Source: Beta vulgaris subsp. vulgaris
Lineage: Eukaryota; Streptophyta; Magnoliopsida; Caryophyllales; Amaranthaceae
Direction of reading: 5' to 3'
Assembly (NCBI RefSeq): GCF_026745355.1
Contig: NC_079206.1
Coordinates: 45,199,216 to 45,263,215 of the forward strand
DNA length: 64,000 bases
A program made the position numbers and the translations under genes. Positions within the stretch are counted from its first letter, which is position 1; every line of letters starts with the position of its first letter. Shown in pieces: positions 46,665-55,861 of this stretch. The notes beneath the pieces are model-generated. The model was not told where the DNA came from. It saw only the letters and a list, made by a program, of their open reading frames with translations, and did not search any database.

Positions 46665-47300
46665 AGTTTCTGCCTATTTTGGCCTTTTCGCTCCCAAAAT
46701 GTACTTATCAAGTTATTTAACCCCAAATTTCTTTGAACATGATTATATGAGGCATAATATAACTAGTATGTAGATTCTTAGGCTTTAATTGTTGGTTGCA
46801 TTTCGGGAACGAAAAGGCCATTTCCGGCCTATTTTGGCCTTTTCGCTCCCAAAATGTACTTATCAAGTCATTTAACCCTAAATTCTCTTTGAACATCATT
46901 ATATGAGGCATAATATAACTAGTATGTAGATTCTTAGACTTGCATATGTTGTTGGTTGCATTTCGGGAACGAAAATGCCATTTCCGGCCTATTTTGATCT
47001 TTTCGCTCCAAAAATGTACTTATGAAGTGATTTAACCCCAAATTTTCTTTGAACATGATTATATGAGACATAATATAACTAGTATGTAGATTCTTAGGCT
47101 TTAACTTGTTGTGGGTTGCATTTCGGGAACGAAAAGGCCATGTCAGGCCTATTTTGGCCTTTTCGCTCCCAAAATGTACTTATCAAGTCATTTAACCCCA
47201 AATTTTCATTGAACATGATTATATGAGATATATTATAACTAGTGTGTAGACATTTAGGCTTGCATTTGTTTTTGATTGAATTTCGGGAAGGTATATGTCA
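46665..47300 (+). repeat. About 159-bp tandem repeat, array 2
   Basis: Four units at 159-bp spacing inside the last intron of the TNPA-like gene. Same monomer as 42083-42925, with array-specific changes (ATTATATGAGGCATAATATA in place of CTTATATGAGGTATAATGTA). Confidence 0.9.
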
Positions 47301-47599
47301 TTTTTAGAACTACTAATTACGGCAAAATGATTGAATTCTTATATATGTGTTTATTCCTTGGTTGTTTTGCAAGGTTTATGAGAATTCCACAACAAGTTCG
47401 AGGAACTTCACCAAAGAAGAAATAGATGAAGTTCGGGATAAGTTGGCGTCCCACATTACCGATGATTGCATATGATACATTTTAGCTCGAATGTACTAGT
47501 TTCTATCAATTCTATGTACACTTTTTACATTATTAAAAATATATGAAGTTAATTATTACCTTTCTCCATTTCTCATATATTATTGCATTTGCATTTTTG

Positions 47600-48050
47600 T
47601 TTTGTCCAAGGGAGGTTTTGGGTGGGGGTGGGGGTGGGGTGGTAGGGGTTGCTGGTGGGCTGGGGATGGGGGTGCAGGGCTGGTGGCAGGGGTGTGGCAG
47701 AGGGTGGGCAGGGGGTGTGGCTGGGTGTGGCAAAGGGGTGGCTGGGGGCTGTGCAGGGGTGGACAGGGTGTGGGCAGGGTGGGCAACAGGTCTGGGTGGG
47801 GTGTGCGGTGTGGTAGGGTGTGGCTGGGGTGGGCAGCAGGTCTGGGTGGGTGTGGTGGTGGGTAGGGGTGTGGGTTGGGGTGGGCAGCAGGTCTGGGTGG
47901 GTGTGGTGTGGGTAGGGGTGTGGGTTGGGGTGGGCAGCAGGTCTGGGTGGGTGTGGGGGTGGGCTGGGGTGGGAAGGGGTGGGCAGAGGCAGGGGGTGGG
48001 CTGGGGTGGGTAGGGGCTGTGGGTGGGATGGGGTGTGCAGGCTGTGGGAT
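47600..48050 (+). repeat. G-rich imperfect tandem repeat
   Basis: GTGGGCAGCAGGTCTGGGTG units (four or five near 47780-47960) in a long GGGT/GGGG-rich stretch downstream of the TNPA-like stop. Frames here are Pro- or Gly-rich artefacts. Confidence 0.85.
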
Positions 48051-48204
48051 GATTTTTATTTTTATTTTTAAAAAAATTCAGCAAGAAGAGTTGCGCTAGT
48101 TGAGAAAAGCGCAGCCCTTTAAGCATGAAGGGCTGCGCTAGTTGAGAAAAGCACAACCCTTCATTTCTCAACTAGCGCAGCCCTTCATAGTAGGAAGGCT
48201 CATG

Positions 48205-48341
48205 AAGGCTGCAGTCCGTAGATCAGAAACTCTACAGAGGTATGATTGGTTCCTTACTTTATCTAACTGCTAGTAGGCCTGATATCTCCTTTAGTGTTGG
48301 TTTATATGCTAGATTCCAATCAAATGCTAAGGAATCTGATT
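48205..48341 (+). pseudogene. Inverted 137-bp copia RT segment
   Basis: The plus strand reads VDQKLYRGMIGSLLYLTASR and then PDISFSVGLYARFQSNAKES, the copia RT-RNase H connection. All other SIRE coding is on the minus strand. It fits exactly between DEDQSG (48507 side) and WTAVKR (36356 side). It ends in ATT next to the CACTA terminus at 48342. Confidence 0.85.
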
Positions 48342-48477
48342 CAGTAATGGAAAAATGAAGAAGGGTTGCGCTGAAAATGGCCTGTAGGGCTGCGCTTTTT
48401 GACAGCAACCCTTTCAATAGCAGCCCTTCACAACGAAGGGCTGCGCTTTTTTAAACTAGCGCAACCTTTCTAAGCAT
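48342..48477 (+). mobile_element. Detached, inverted 3' terminus of the large CACTA
   Basis: Starts CAGTAATGGAAAAATGAAG, then AAGGGTTGCGCTGAAAATGG and GCCTGTAGGGCTGCGC. This is nearly the reverse complement of the 3' end of the nested CACTA (41102 leftward), so it is a 3' terminus, here pointing the wrong way relative to the element body. Confidence 0.8.
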
Positions 48478-48506
48478 AAACCAACCATACTCCAATAGCG
48501 CAGCCC

Positions 48507-49286
48507 ACTTTGGTCCTCATCTAACCTTGTTCCTGTTCCTATTGGAGTATGGTTGGTTTTTGCTTGATCTAGTCCATATTTTTTAAATAACTCCTTTACG
48601 TATTTTTATTGATGGATCATTGTTCCTCTTTCAGTTTGCTTGATTTGAAAGCCGAGAAAGAAGTTTAATTCTCCCATGATGCTCATTTCAAATTCACTAC
48701 GCATTAACTCAGCAAATTCCTTACAAAGAGATCCGTTAGTTGCACCAAAAATTATATCATCTACATAAATCAGAACCACTAGGATGTCTGTTCCTTTGGA
48801 TCTAAGGAACAGGGTCCTATCAACTTTTCCTCGTATAAAATCATTAGAAAGTAAGAATTTTGAAAGTCTTTCATACCATGATCTAGGAGCTTGCTTAGGC
48901 CCATAAAGAGCCTTATCTAGCTTATAGACATGGTTAGGAAGATCCGGGTTTTCAAAACTAGGAGGTTGTTCCACATAGACGTCTTCAATTAAATACCCAT
49001 TTAAAAAGGCACATTTGACGTCCATTTGGTACAACCTAAAACCAATGAATGCAGCAAAAGCAATCAAAATTCTTATTGCTTATGTTCTAGCTACAGGAGC
49101 AAAAGTTTCATCAAAGACAATACCTTCTTGTTGATTATACCTTTTGGCTACGAGTATGGCTTTGTTCCTTATGACTGTTCCATGTTCGTCCAGCTTGTTC
49201 CTGAAGACCCATTTCAGCCCAATCACCTTTTGGTTTTTAGGCTTGCTCTCAAGATGCCAGACCTTGTTCCTCTGGAACTCATTTAG
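48507..49286 (-). pseudogene. SIRE reverse transcriptase
   Basis: Minus strand. 49067-48606 reads GFRLYQMDVKCAFLNGYLIE (catalytic Asp), QPPSFENPDLPNHVYKLDKA, LYGPKQAPRSWYERL and the active site VLIYVDDIIFGATN, then IMGELNFFLGFQIKQ. Upstream (49286-49068), KWVFRNKLDEHG is readable after a TAG at the AMQ-ELNEF junction. Downstream to 48507, KYVKELFKKYGLDQAKT and GTRLDEDQ follow a TAA. The RT domain itself is well preserved but flanked by stops. Confidence 0.88.
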
Positions 49287-49289
49287 TTC

Positions 49290-50420
49290 CTATTGCATGG
49301 CATTTATCCAGTCAGACTCCAGAAGGGCATCATTGTGATCTCGTGGTTCTGTCATAAACAAAAAGGCTTGGAAAGCACAGAAATTTTTCAATTGGGATCT
49401 CGTTTGAGTTCCCTTTTCAATATCACTTACGATTAAATCCAATGGATGGTATTTTAGGTGCCTCCATGGTCTTGGTTCAAATCTCCTTGTCTCTGTTCCT
49501 CCAGCTTGAGGATTTTCATTCGTTTCATTTTCTGGATGAATTTCTGCTGCATGTTCCTCCTGTATGACAGGATCAGGAACAACTATCTCTTCTTCGGGAA
49601 TATGCTTTTTGTCGGTACCTGCAGGTATTAGTTCCTCATCAATGTTCACTAACTCTTCAGAAGGTGTCAGTCCTATTTCAAAGTCATTTTCATGACTTTG
49701 TTCCTGCAAGGAGTTAATTTCATCGAAAACAATATGGACACTTTCCTCAACGCACATTGTTCTTTTGTTGTAAACTCTATATGCTTTACTATTTAAAGCA
49801 TATCCTATAAAAACAGCCTCATCACTTCTAGCATCAAATTTTCCTAAATTGTGTTTACCATTGTTATGTACAAAGCATTTACAACCAAAGATTCTAAAGT
49901 GTGAGATATTGGGTTTTCTTCCTTTGAGCAGCTCATAAGGGGTCTTCGGGACAAGGGGTCTTAGCATGACTCTGTTGATGATGTAGCATGTCGTGTCCAC
50001 TACTTCAGCCCAAAAACTCTTTAAAAGATTGCTGGCTATGATCATTGTTCTTGCCATGTCCTCCAAAGTGCGATTCTTCCTTTCTACCACGCCATTTTGT
50101 TGTGGAGTCCTAGGAGCTGAGAAGTTGTGATCAAGTCCTTCGTTTCTGCAAAACTCATCAAATTTGGAGTTTTCAAACTCCTTACCATGATCAGAACGCA
50201 AGTGCTTAATTTTAAATCCACTTATTTTTTGAGTTCTTTTTGCAAAGTTAACAAATTCATCAAATGTCTCACCTTTGCTATGAAGAAAAATAACCCAAGT
50301 GTATCTTGAAAATTCATCAACTATAACAAGTACATATCTCTTACCAGATCGGCTTTGGATTCGAACAGGGCCACATAAGTCCATATGAATCAATTTAGGA
50401 GGACTTTGTGTACTTACCAT
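49290..50420 (-). CDS. SIRE integrase frame (uninterrupted 376 codons)
   Basis: An open stretch covering the integrase core. The three acidic residues are in HMDLCGPVRIQS, HLRSDHGKEFENS and QQNGVVERKNRTLEDMAR. A chromodomain-free copia C-terminus follows: PYELLKGRKPNISHFRIFGC and EAVFIGYALNSKAYRVYNKR, then an acidic linker (EEEIVVPDPVIQEE) toward RT. It is part of the polyprotein, not an independent gene. The frame ends at a TAG just before RT. The catalytic triad is intact; whether anything is made is doubtful because of the surrounding stops. Confidence 0.85.
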   Translation of the reverse strand: MVSTQSPPKLIHMDLCGPVRIQSRSGKRYVLVIVDEFSRYTWVIFLHSKGETFDEFVNFAKRTQKISGFKIKHLRSDHGKEFENSKFDEFCRNEGLDHNFSAPRTPQQNGVVERKNRTLEDMARTMIIASNLLKSFWAEVVDTTCYIINRVMLRPLVPKTPYELLKGRKPNISHFRIFGCKCFVHNNGKHNLGKFDARSDEAVFIGYALNSKAYRVYNKRTMCVEESVHIVFDEINSLQEQSHENDFEIGLTPSEELVNIDEELIPAGTDKKHIPEEEIVVPDPVIQEEHAAEIHPENETNENPQAGGTETRRFEPRPWRHLKYHPLDLIVSDIEKGTQTRSQLKNFCAFQAFLFMTEPRDHNDALLESDWINAMQ

Positions 50421-50537
50421 CTTCTTTAATTTGAACGAGGATCTAACTTGTTTACCTTTTGCACATGGTCCACAAACTTCATGATTTGAGACTTTGATTG
50501 TTGGTAGTCCAACAACTAAGTCCTTACCACTTAGCTT

Positions 50538-51005
50538 CTAGAGCAATGCCATACTTGCATGACCACACCTTTTATGCCAAAGAAGTGGTTCATTGTCAAT
50601 GGCACTTAAACAAGTTATGTTCTTCCTAGGAACAAGGTTGAGATCAACGACATAAGTGTTCCCATTCCTAGTTCCTTTCAGAATCTTGGTACCTGTTCCT
50701 GTATTACTTACTACACAACATTCATCAGTAAAATTCACACTGTTCCCTTTGTCGCAAAATTGAGAAATACTAAGTAGATTATGTTTCAAACCCTCGACCA
50801 AAAATACATTATCTATGGAATGTGACTTAGACTTTCCTACCTTTCCTATTGCTACAATATTACCGGTAAGATGGTCTCCGAAGGTCACAGTTCCTCCATC
50901 ATAGGCTGAAAGCGAGATAAATTTCTTTTTATCTCCTTTCATGTGTTTAGAACAACCGCTATCGAGGTACCACAGGTTGTTCCCCCTCACTTTAGCCTGA
51001 ATCAA
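50538..51005 (-). pseudogene. SIRE protease and GAG-pre-integrase
   Basis: WYLDSGCSKHMKGDKKKF holds the DSG active site. VEGLKHNLLSISQFCDKGNS and PLLWHKRCGHASMALL are the GAG-pre-integrase signature with the start of the HHCC finger. A stop at 50538 separates it from integrase, where the expected sequence continues (50537-50421: KVSNHEVCGPCAKGKQ-like Cys pair is readable). Confidence 0.85.
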
Positions 51006-51830
51006 AACAATCAGTTAGTGGTAGGAACCCAGTCTGACTTGGGTTCCTCTGTTTGGCTAGTATTTCTCTTAACTTTCCACACTTGCTTAATTAAGCGAGT
51101 GTTCATTTCAATATGTTCTTCTCTAGAGGAACAGTCAGACACTAAGTGTCCACTGTTCCCGTAGTAAGAGCATATTCGTCTGGTTGGAAGATCAACATAT
51201 TTTTTTTCATTTTATTTTTCTTCTTGTGATTGAAACATAACCCACTTCTTCCTTCATTTTTGTACTTTTGTATCCAACTTACTAGATCAGGAAGTGTGGT
51301 TCTTGAAGATTCCATTTTCTGTTTAAGTACCAGATACTTAAAATCTTTTCATGTTCGAATTTTAATTTCTCGAACTCGGATCTGGTATTTATAGAGGAAC
51401 TGGTTCCTTCAGGAACAAATAGTTTCAATTCAGCCATCTCCATATTCAAGAAGTAATTTTCATTTTTAGCATTTTCAAAAGCTTCTTGAATACGTCGATT
51501 TTCATCAAAAACTTCAAAGAATCTTTCCTCAATATTAGTATTTACTGTTTTAAACCAGTTTGAATGTTCTTTGGTGACTTCTAAGGCCTTTTCATGATTT
51601 TCTTCTCTAACGCAAATGGCCTTGTAGTTATCCAAAGTTTCCAAAAGAAGTTTTATTAATTGATTGTTTGAAAGTTCTTTTAACTCTTCTTCAATAACAT
51701 TAATGCGTACCTTGTTGTTTAGCAAGTCTTCTTCCTCGTCTGTTTTTGCCATGAGACACAAATGAGCTGTTTCTTCTTCTGGTTGTTCCCGCTCCTCGTC
51801 TGTATTCGATTCTTCCCAGCCAGCAACCAT
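51006..51830 (-). pseudogene. SIRE gag, C-terminal coiled coil and zinc knuckle
   Basis: 51830-51282: acidic start (EESNTDEEREQPEEE), CLMAKTDEEEDL, then a long coiled coil (ELKELSNNQLIKLLLETL onward). Near 51180-51130 a knuckle reads CSYYGNSGHLVSDC; the second Cys of the CX2C pair is Tyr, so metal binding would fail. Stops lie between the two parts. Confidence 0.8.
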
Positions 51831-51839
51831 GGCCCTTCT

Positions 51840-52339
51840 AATTAATTATGTTGGAGAACCTTGTGAGCATTTCTGGAACAGACTCCTTAGGCTACATGTG
51901 GAATAGCTCGTATTTGTGCATGAGCATGTCTATTTTTGATCTCTTGACTTCGTTTGTTCCTTCGTGAGTAACTTGAAGAAAATCCCACATTTGCTTGGCT
52001 GATTTGCATCCCATGATTCGATTGTGTTCATGGGGACCAAGGCCACAATGGAGAATCTTTTTAGCCAAGTTGTTCATCTCCATCTTGTCGAAGTCATCTT
52101 TGTCATATTTGGAGAGAGGTTTGGGGATGTCTTCACCTTTTTTATTTTTCTCCGTGACTTCGAAGTCACCAATCTCTCACTCTCCAAACTTGATAATTTT
52201 CAGCCTTAATGAAAATTTCCATACGATTCTTCCAGTATTGATAATACTTGCCATTAAACATGGGTGGACGCTGAGTTGAGTAACCTTCTTCCAATCTTTC
52301 TCCTGATGTGTTCCTCATTTCCAAGAACTAGCTCCTCAG
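51840..52339 (-). pseudogene. SIRE gag, N-terminal part
   Basis: The start ATG is about 25 nt downstream of the terminal repeat (near 52315; MRNTSGERLEEGYSTQRPP). MFNGKYYQYWKNRMEIFIKA follows. The 52083-51892 frame has KKILHCGLGPHEHNRIMGC, then KSAKQMWDFLQVTHEGTNEV, the UBN2 gag core. Frameshift near 52180 and stop near 51892. Confidence 0.8.
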
Positions 52340-53543
52340 TGTTAACTGATTTTGGAGGAACCAGACTCTGATACCAATTCTTAATCGAGTACGAACACTT
52401 AAACAACTACAAGAGGGGGGGGGGGGGGGGGGTAAATTGTAGTTGGGGATATTTTCAAACTTTTTGCGGAAATAAAAGAATGATTGAATAAGAAAGAAGT
52501 AATTACATAAACAAGAAAGAAATAGGAACACGGGATTTTTACAAGGAAAACTTCCTAGGCCCAATAGGAAGAAAAACCTTGACCAAGAGGGATTTTGACT
52601 CAATTCTCTTTAATAACTTTAGGCCAAAAGACTCACTTTTGTACAACCTAAACTCGGACCTACTCTGTTCCTCTAGGAACTGGTTCCCAGTCAACTTGTT
52701 CCCCCTGAACAATTGACTTTCTCTCTTGACTTCACTCGAAGTCTTTTCTCTTTCTCTCTTCTCTTTCTCTTTCTCTTTTTCTCTCAAAATGATTACAGAT
52801 TTAGATTCACTCAACCCAATCTATAATACTCTAAGTAATAATGAATGAAGAGTAAAATCGAATACACTTTCACTAAGATTTTACTCTTAAAATTCTGAAA
52901 GCATACATTAAAAGATTGTTACAAACAACTTATTTGTAGAAGCCAATCTTCCTATGATCTTCTCCACGATCACATGAAGCTTGTATTCAACCACTTCTTC
53001 CATGATCTATCCGTTGCATATGTCCGTTGGAAGTTAGTTGGTTATTTCCCTCAACTTCAGCCACTAACACACGCAGGTTGATTTTCCCACGCCTTGCAAG
53101 TAGGTGGGTTGTTGTGGTTCCTAAAATATTGGAGCTACCACAACTCATCCTTCTTAGGCGCTGTTTTAGGTTAGTTTTGGCGGCTCCATTTCACAAATTT
53201 TATCCAAAAACGCTGCACATAAACTAACTTCACATAATATTATGGAATCACAAAATATCATAATTTTTACCTCCATAATATAAACGGCTTTGTCACAAAT
53301 AAAATTTAACAACTTAATTTTTGATTAATCTCCTAATCAATTCTCCATACGTTATTTAACATATTATTTGTGATATCTAAAATAAATACATTAATTTAAC
53401 CTAAAAGAATAAATATAAACTATAAACTAAGTTAAAACACAAGTGATTAAATCTAACAAAATAAACTAGGAACATACGAATAAAACCGAAACTAATATTA
53501 AACAAAGTTAATTATTTGTCATTATCAAAATAGTGAAACAACA
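52340..53543 (-). repeat. 5' LTR of the SIRE element
   Basis: 1,204 bp. In minus sense it starts TGTTGTTTCACTATTTTGAT. An 18-base G run at 52415-52432 (10 in the partner, 32364-32373) is a C run in element sense. TGGTATCAGAGTC lies at about 52354 downward, inside the repeated unit. Confidence 0.85.
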
Positions 53544-53916
53544 TTGAGCGACTGTACTGGCATATGTTAATCTAAGAGTTGTTAATGCCCGACCGTAGGA
53601 TTAATGAAATACTCTAATTATTCGAACCTTAATCCAAGTATTGTTGAATTCTATTGTAGTGATTATATTGGTATAAGCATGGTGGATTGATCAATTGCCC
53701 TACGTTTTTAATTATTTGATAAACTTCCATCTTTTTTGTGTTCAAGATTCTTCTAGTGTAGTTATTAATTATTCAATCAAATTCCTCTCTTGAAGTAGTT
53801 AAATAAGTGAGCATAAATCTATAGAACTCCTCTCCCTATGGATCAACCCGTATTTACCAGTTTCTTCTAAACAGATACCGTGCACTTGAAGTATATATAT
53901 ATTTTTAAACCCATCA
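53544..53916 (+). repeat. Athila LTR, last part
   Basis: Begins with the second TTGAG and ends ACCCATCA. Contains a short TA run near 53893. Confidence 0.75.
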
Positions 53917-53922
53917 AGTTAT

Positions 53923-53940
53923 TGGCGCCGTTGTCAGGAG
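53923..53940 (+). promoter_or_regulatory. Primer-binding site of the Athila-type element
   Basis: TGGCGCCGTTGTCAGGAG, close to TGGCGCCGTTGCCGGGGA, the site complementary to the 3' end of plant tRNA-Asp used by Athila-type elements. Six bases after the LTR end. Confidence 0.75.
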
Positions 53941-54057
53941 ATGACTAGTTTCTGTAGCTTTTTGATTGATTATATGAACTATATCTTCTGTCTCATTGCA
54001 ACTTCATGTTCCAATTGAGGCAATCTCACTATGTTTTTTTTTTCTTATTTCTTTCAT

Positions 54058-55700
54058 GTCTAGGTCTAAAAGAACAGGTAGTCCAGTCCCAACTGATCCA
54101 GATCTTGAGAAAACCCTCCGGCAAATCAAGAAGAAACAAAAGAAGAAGCAGTTTGCTAATCAGGGAAAATCCACGGAAGAACCAACAGAATGAATCATGC
54201 CTCCTAGGTCATTGAAGTCTTATGGGGTACCATCTCCTAGAAATGTTCCCACAGGCCCTACTATGCTTGACATACATGTATCCAACTTTGAAATCAAACC
54301 TTCCCTCATTAATATGATCCAACATAACCAATTTGGCGGGAATCCATCTGAAGACCTTGAAAATCATTTCTACAAAGAGAATGCCCACACCACATCAGAG
54401 AGAATGCCCCATAGGATTTTTGCATATCTGAAGACCTTTGATTTTTGCATCCTATGGGGGAAAAGCATGAATAGGTTCAAGGACCTGCAGAGAGAATGCC
54501 CACACCACAATCTTAACAAGTGGTATATCACCCAAGCATTCTACAATGGTCTAGAACCCCATATCAAGGGCACAATTGATTCATCTACAGTGGGTGTCTT
54601 CTTACATAAGGAGATGGATGAAGGGTACAATTTTTTGGCCAACTTAACAGCAAATGATCATAGTCTTTCCAGGAATATTACAAAGAAAAAGTTGGATGTT
54701 GATGCATATACCCTATTGTCTTTACAAGGAGCCCAGTTGAGCATGAAGATAAATTTACTTAAATCATCATAGTATAATACTCCTTCGATGACTATTAATG
54801 CGATATCTTCCATGGCTCCTATTACCTCTTCTTACTGTGAGATGTGTGGTGTTCAAGGCTAATTTGGTCATGATTGTTACTACAATCAACTTGACCCAAA
54901 TAAGATGGAGCATGCAAATGCTTTTTAGCAGAGACCTCCACACAACCCATACTCTAACACATTCAACCCAGGTTAGAGAGATCACCCTAACTTTTCCAAC
55001 AAAAGCAACAATGTTCAGAATCCTTAACCTATACCACAACTTCCTACCAATCACCTCATCAAAACCCACCACAACATGCTGCTAGACAACAATATTACCA
55101 AGGGGGTCCTCAAAACCCTCCTCCTGGTTTCCATAGGCCTTCACACCAAGACTATCAGCAACAAGCTTCTCAGAATGTCAACTCTCAAGAGCCTACCATG
55201 TCTGATCTGATGAAGATGATGGTTTTTATGCAGAAGAATCATAAAGAGAGCATCAAGGAGTTGAAGAACGCTACTAAACACTTGGAGACTCAACTTGCTC
55301 AGGTAGCTGGAAATAATGCACAGAGGCAACCAACACATCTGTCGGGGCAACCAAGTCCCAAAGAAACTGCTAATGTCGTCACTCTTAGAATCAGTACACA
55401 GTAGGATGCCCCACCTATACCTACTGATGATTCACCACCTCCAGTTCAGAATGATGTAGTGGATGAAAATGAAGGTGAGGATAGCTCAAAAACTAAAATT
55501 GAGCATGGGAAGGTAGATGAAGTAGATAAATAGAAGGAGAAGGTTACTAATTCATTTACTCCACCACTACTTTTCCCCCATAGGATGCAAAAATCAAAGG
55601 TCGATCAATAAGTTGGTAAGTTAATGTCTATGGTCAAAAATGTTGAGGTTACAGTTCCTTTCACTAATTATGCAATCAATTTACAAGAAAACTAGCAGGT
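54058..55700 (+). pseudogene. Athila-type gag, broken
   Basis: MSRSKRTGSPVPTDPDLEKT starts near 54058, then a basic stretch and a TGA at 54191-54193. 54197-54772: FEIKPSLINMIQHNQFGGNP, then RFKDLQRECPHHNLNKWYIT and QAFYNGLEPHIKGTIDSSTV, the Athila gag pattern. The helix between NQFGG and RFKDL is much shorter than usual, so an internal deletion is likely. CEMCGVQG and FGHDC near 54835 mark a broken knuckle. 55198-55404 is a coiled coil with a THLETQLAQVAGN-like pattern. The sequence fades out after VTVPFTNYAINLQEN near 55690; pol is absent. Confidence 0.78.
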
Positions 55701-55861
55701 CATCCAAATTAATCTGATTAATGTTAGAATAGTTCTTTAGGTATTTAATTAGTAAAAAAAACATGTGGGTGATAAAAGTACTAAAGCAGGATAATCATAT
55801 AATTTGCATAGAATAATCAGGCAGACATATAATTATGTATGAAAAGAAAAAAAAACTTTTG

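Larger units (their letters stand above)
43239..47475 (+). pseudogene. TNPA-like CACTA gene with Transposase_24-like and Ulp1-like protease regions, 11 exons
   Basis: Inferred exons: 43235-43566, 43660-43953, 44043-44318, 44402-44762, 44897-45172, 45465-45787, 45915-46094, 46182-46292, 46374-46440, 46531-46629, 47374-47475 (TGA). Introns have GT-AG ends. Exons 1-4 look like Transposase_24: WITKRRKVVGTKKKKIYGG, then KYYHHLGAQSYGQAR. Exon 5 resembles a DUF8039-type domain (CELLARGDGHGSFILVAYGQ). Exons 7-10 form a C48 protease: NHWTLIAICLSRNEAYHFDS (His, Asp), then QEGGLACEYYVMRFM (Gln, Cys); the usual C-G-x-Y is CEYY. Stops TAA at 43438-43440 and about 44450, plus a slip near 43295, show decay. 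Confidence 0.72.
36360..48500 (+). mobile_element. Autonomous-type CACTA (En/Spm) element, rearranged 3' end
   Basis: The 5' end CACTAGGGGAAAAAAAAG at 36360 is preceded by AAT (36357-36359). The 3' terminus is not at the right end but inverted at 48342 (CAGTAATGGAAAAATGAAG, a variant of CACTAGTGGAAAAATG) with ATT before it, the same target duplication read in reverse. Subterminal repeats AAGGGCTGCGCTTTTT occur at 36370-36600, 48080-48200 and 48355-48506. It carries TNPD-like (37668-42050) and TNPA-like (43239-47475) pseudogenes on the plus strand, and a nested CACTA at 40033-41102. Confidence 0.85.
32291..53543 (-). mobile_element. SIRE/Maximus-like Ty1/copia element, 21.3 kb with nested CACTA
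   Basis: Terminal repeats at 32291-33354 and 52340-53543; TTGAG duplication at 32286-32290 and 53544-53548. In minus orientation it runs: 5' LTR, gag, protease, integrase, RT, RNase H, a long env-like extra frame, polypurine tract, 3' LTR. The long LTRs, the long gag and the extra frame after pol indicate the SIRE lineage. RT/RNase H is split by a CACTA element (36360 to about 48500). Stops are present in gag, RT and the extra frame. Confidence 0.9.
27517..55740 (+). mobile_element. Athila-type Ty3/gypsy element, plus strand, truncated
   Basis: The LTR starts TGATGTGTC at 27517 and ends ACCCATCA at 53916 once two nested insertions are skipped (28015-31855 and 32291-53543, each with one target duplication). 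The net LTR is about 1.3 kb. TGGCGCCGTTG follows at 53923, and a gag with Athila-style motifs spans 54060-55700. Pol and the 3' LTR are absent. Confidence 0.78.

Noticed and set aside
47533..48171. Pro-rich and Gly-rich frames of 150-210 codons
   Set aside because: They are both strands of a G-rich tandem repeat with no domain and no start context.
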